Positions 62,540 through 64,000 of a DNA stretch of 64,000 bases are shown here, in pieces. Location of the stretch: assembly GCA_022579005.1 (NCBI GenBank), contig MU401456.1, forward strand, positions 336,607 through 400,606. The letters are read 5' to 3'. A program made the translations under genes and the position numbers. This DNA is from Poronia punctata (lineage: Eukaryota > Ascomycota > Sordariomycetes > Xylariales > Xylariaceae). The notes under the pieces are model-generated. The model had not been told where the DNA came from and made no database searches. It saw only the letters and a list, made by a program, of their open reading frames with translations. Position 1 is the stretch's first letter, and the number at the start of each line of letters is the position of its first letter.

Positions 62540-62990
62540 TAAAAAGCTTTCTTTAACTAACTTAAAAAGCTAGCTTATACTATACTAGTACTTACTTTCT
62601 TTTAGCTAGGTCTTCCTACTTAAGTAAAAGCTAATACATCTTACAACGCTACTAAAAGTATTGTCTTTTAACTACAACCTAATAAAAAATAAAAGCCTAT
62701 TAATTATTTCTTTAAAACTATAACACCTACTAAGCAAGCCTATTTAATACAAAACAAAAAGTTCTTAGCTATAGTTTAAACCTTTAGTTATTTTTACAAC
62801 AAATTACTAAGCACCCAGATTACTATCCTTACTAACTACTAAGCCTTAATTTACTTCTCTACTAAACGCTATTTAAAATTACAACAAGTAGCCTAGCTAA
62901 ACTTTCTATATAAGTTTACTATTAAGTAAAAGTATTGCCTAGAAAAAAAAAATATAATCGCTAACGCACTATCTTATAAAACTACCAACC
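62540..62990 (+). pseudogene. RNase H remnant (gypsy type)
   Basis: VKANTSYNATKSIVF corresponds to VEADxSxxAxGxVL, with Glu-to-Lys and Asp-to-Asn. INYFFKTITPTKQAYLIQNK matches the ...YYSRKLTPAEQNYxIxDKE block. IYFSTKRYLKLQQVA and EKKNIIANALSY match the HKNLxYFxTxKxLxRRQARW and GKENxxADALSR blocks. In-frame stops stand at Trp positions. Confidence 0.8.
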
Positions 62991-63199
62991 TCCTTACTAT
63001 TAAGGCCTAAAAGAAAAAAAATCAAATGCTTACCTTAATTCCTTTAAAAAACATCGTAAGCCTTTACTCTTAAACTACAATTGCCTCTATTAAAGTTTAA
63101 CCGTCCCTTATACCCTTGCCTTTAACAATGCTAAAAAGACCAAAGTTAGTTAACCTAATTATTAAAAAAAACTAACTCTAAAAACTAAGCACCTACAAA

Positions 63200-63760
63200 A
63201 AAAAGCTAGTTATCCTAGCTACTACTTAAAATAGCTTAATATTTCTTTAAACAGCCTTAATTTAAAAAGCCTACGCGCTTAAGTCCTAAGCCTATAGTAG
63301 CTAAAACAAAACAATCCAAGCTCTCCTAGTTAACTACTACTAGCCTAATCTTAAAAAAAATACCTAGCAATACATCTATAACTACTAAAATTGCTAACGC
63401 AATAAAAACCCCTACAACAAAACACTAAGCCTCTTATACCTATTACCCTTTCCCTAGCACATATAAAACACTATTATAGTTAATAAAAAAAATATGCTAA
63501 AAAATAAGCATAGCTATAACTATATATAGTGCTTTATTAACAAGTTTAGCTGCCTAATTGCTACTATTCTAAGTAAAAAAACCAACACTGCTAAAGTACT
63601 AGCTAAAAAGTACTACTACTACTTATACTAATTTTTTAGTTTTCTAAGCACTTAAATTAGCAACAATAAAAAATAGTTTATTTTATAGCTAATAAAAGCC
63701 TTAAACATTTTAACAAGCACTAAACATTATTAAAGCAGCTTTAACTACTTATAAACCTAA
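63200..63760 (+). pseudogene. Integrase remnant (gypsy type)
   Basis: TPTTKH followed by SYTYYPFPSTYKTLL resembles the integrase stretch around LQPLPVPxRPW that follows the zinc finger. The following hundred bases hold more gypsy-like sequence in pieces. Weaker than the RT and RNase H matches. Confidence 0.55.
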
Positions 63761-64000
63761 AGCGCTATTAAAGTTACTAACTATAAGCTAAATTAACGTC
63801 TTCACTTTTATACTAACTAATTCTAAAACAATTAAAGTAATTATACTGCTGCTCTTAATTTTGCCTATAACTTATTATACTATTTATTGTTAAGCATAAG
63901 CTTTTTAAAAGTAGCTTTTAAAATTAAGCTATATACTAACTTAACGCTTTTAGTACTACTTAACAATATAACTAATAAGCTAGCTAAGTACGCAGCAAAG

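Larger units (their letters stand above)
59400..64000 (+). mobile_element. Degenerate Ty3/gypsy LTR retrotransposon (gag-pol remnant, hypermutated)
   Basis: Sense-strand reading through stops shows gypsy order: a nucleocapsid zinc-knuckle remnant (60576-60617), reverse transcriptase (about 61800-62330), RT-RNase H connection (62413-62515), RNase H (about 62540-62990) and integrase-like sequence (about 63200-63750). Stops and substitutions are mostly those expected from G-to-A change: Trp to stop, Asp to Asn, Glu to Lys, Gly to Ser. The element is dead. It probably continues beyond 64000. LTR ends and target-site duplication are not visible. Confidence 0.85.

Noticed and set aside
1..64000. 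CRISPR arrays, bacterial operons, ribosome binding sites
   Set aside because: The window is fungal nuclear DNA: spliced genes, RNA polymerase III tRNA and gypsy element. No spaced direct repeats of CRISPR type were seen.
57680..64000. Mitochondrial or plasmid DNA because of the high AT content
   Set aside because: Gypsy gag-pol remnants in correct order, and the pattern of stops from base transitions, show mutated nuclear repeat DNA instead.

Overview
The window reads as nuclear DNA of a filamentous ascomycete, most likely a sordariomycete. The genes have short introns (about 40-110 nt, one of 219 nt) with GT..AG ends and CTRAC-like branch sites. Intergenic DNA is long. The gene set is typical of Pezizomycotina: a Chs3-type chitin synthase, its Skt5/Chs4 activator, a BtgE-like GH17 glucanase, a filamentous-type Polo kinase, a Reg1-like PP1 subunit and a cyt-4-type mitochondrial RNase. 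The far right end is an AT-rich block holding a hypermutated Ty3/gypsy retrotransposon. Exon structures were joined by hand; in most multi-exon models the summed exon length is a multiple of three and the joined protein follows its family across the junctions.

Layout. 0.8-4.0 kb: six-exon RhoGEF (+). 5.6-6.2 kb: Rtc3-like SBDS-fold protein (+). 7.1 kb: tRNA-Ser(CGA) (-). 7.4-8.3 kb: small membrane protein of a conserved fungal family (-). 8.3-12 kb: gene-poor, with an 18-bp inverted repeat around an AT-rich relic. 12.0-12.7 kb: conserved fungal protein of unknown function (-). 14.2-14.9 kb: OPA3-like protein (-). 15.8-18.9 kb: Polo kinase (+). 20.4-22.8 kb: Skt5/Chs4 activator (-). 28.6-32.3 kb: class IV (Chs3-type) chitin synthase (+). 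39.6-41.6 kb: WD40 protein (+). 43.0-44.8 kb: GH17 wall glucanase (-). 47.9-48.4 kb: small GPI-anchored-like Ser/Thr/Ala-rich protein (-). 49.3-52.5 kb: mitochondrial RNB exoribonuclease (+). 54.1-56.0 kb: Reg1-like PP1 regulator (-). 57.7-64 kb: AT-rich hypermutated repeat DNA with gag/pol remnants on the + strand.

Functional theme. Several genes bear on the cell wall and polarity: the Rho exchange factor, the chitin synthase and the activator expected to work with it (divergent neighbours), a beta-glucan enzyme and a putative GPI mannoprotein. Others are housekeeping: mitochondrial RNA decay, OPA3, cell cycle and glucose signalling. I see no clearly new multi-gene system, CRISPR array or secondary-metabolite cluster. 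The most unusual signals are not genes. First, the gypsy relic is depleted of G on its sense strand, with almost all surviving Gs followed by C or T. Second, the 8-mer TACTCGTA/TACGAGTA occurs at least 27 times, almost all intergenic, where about two would be expected.
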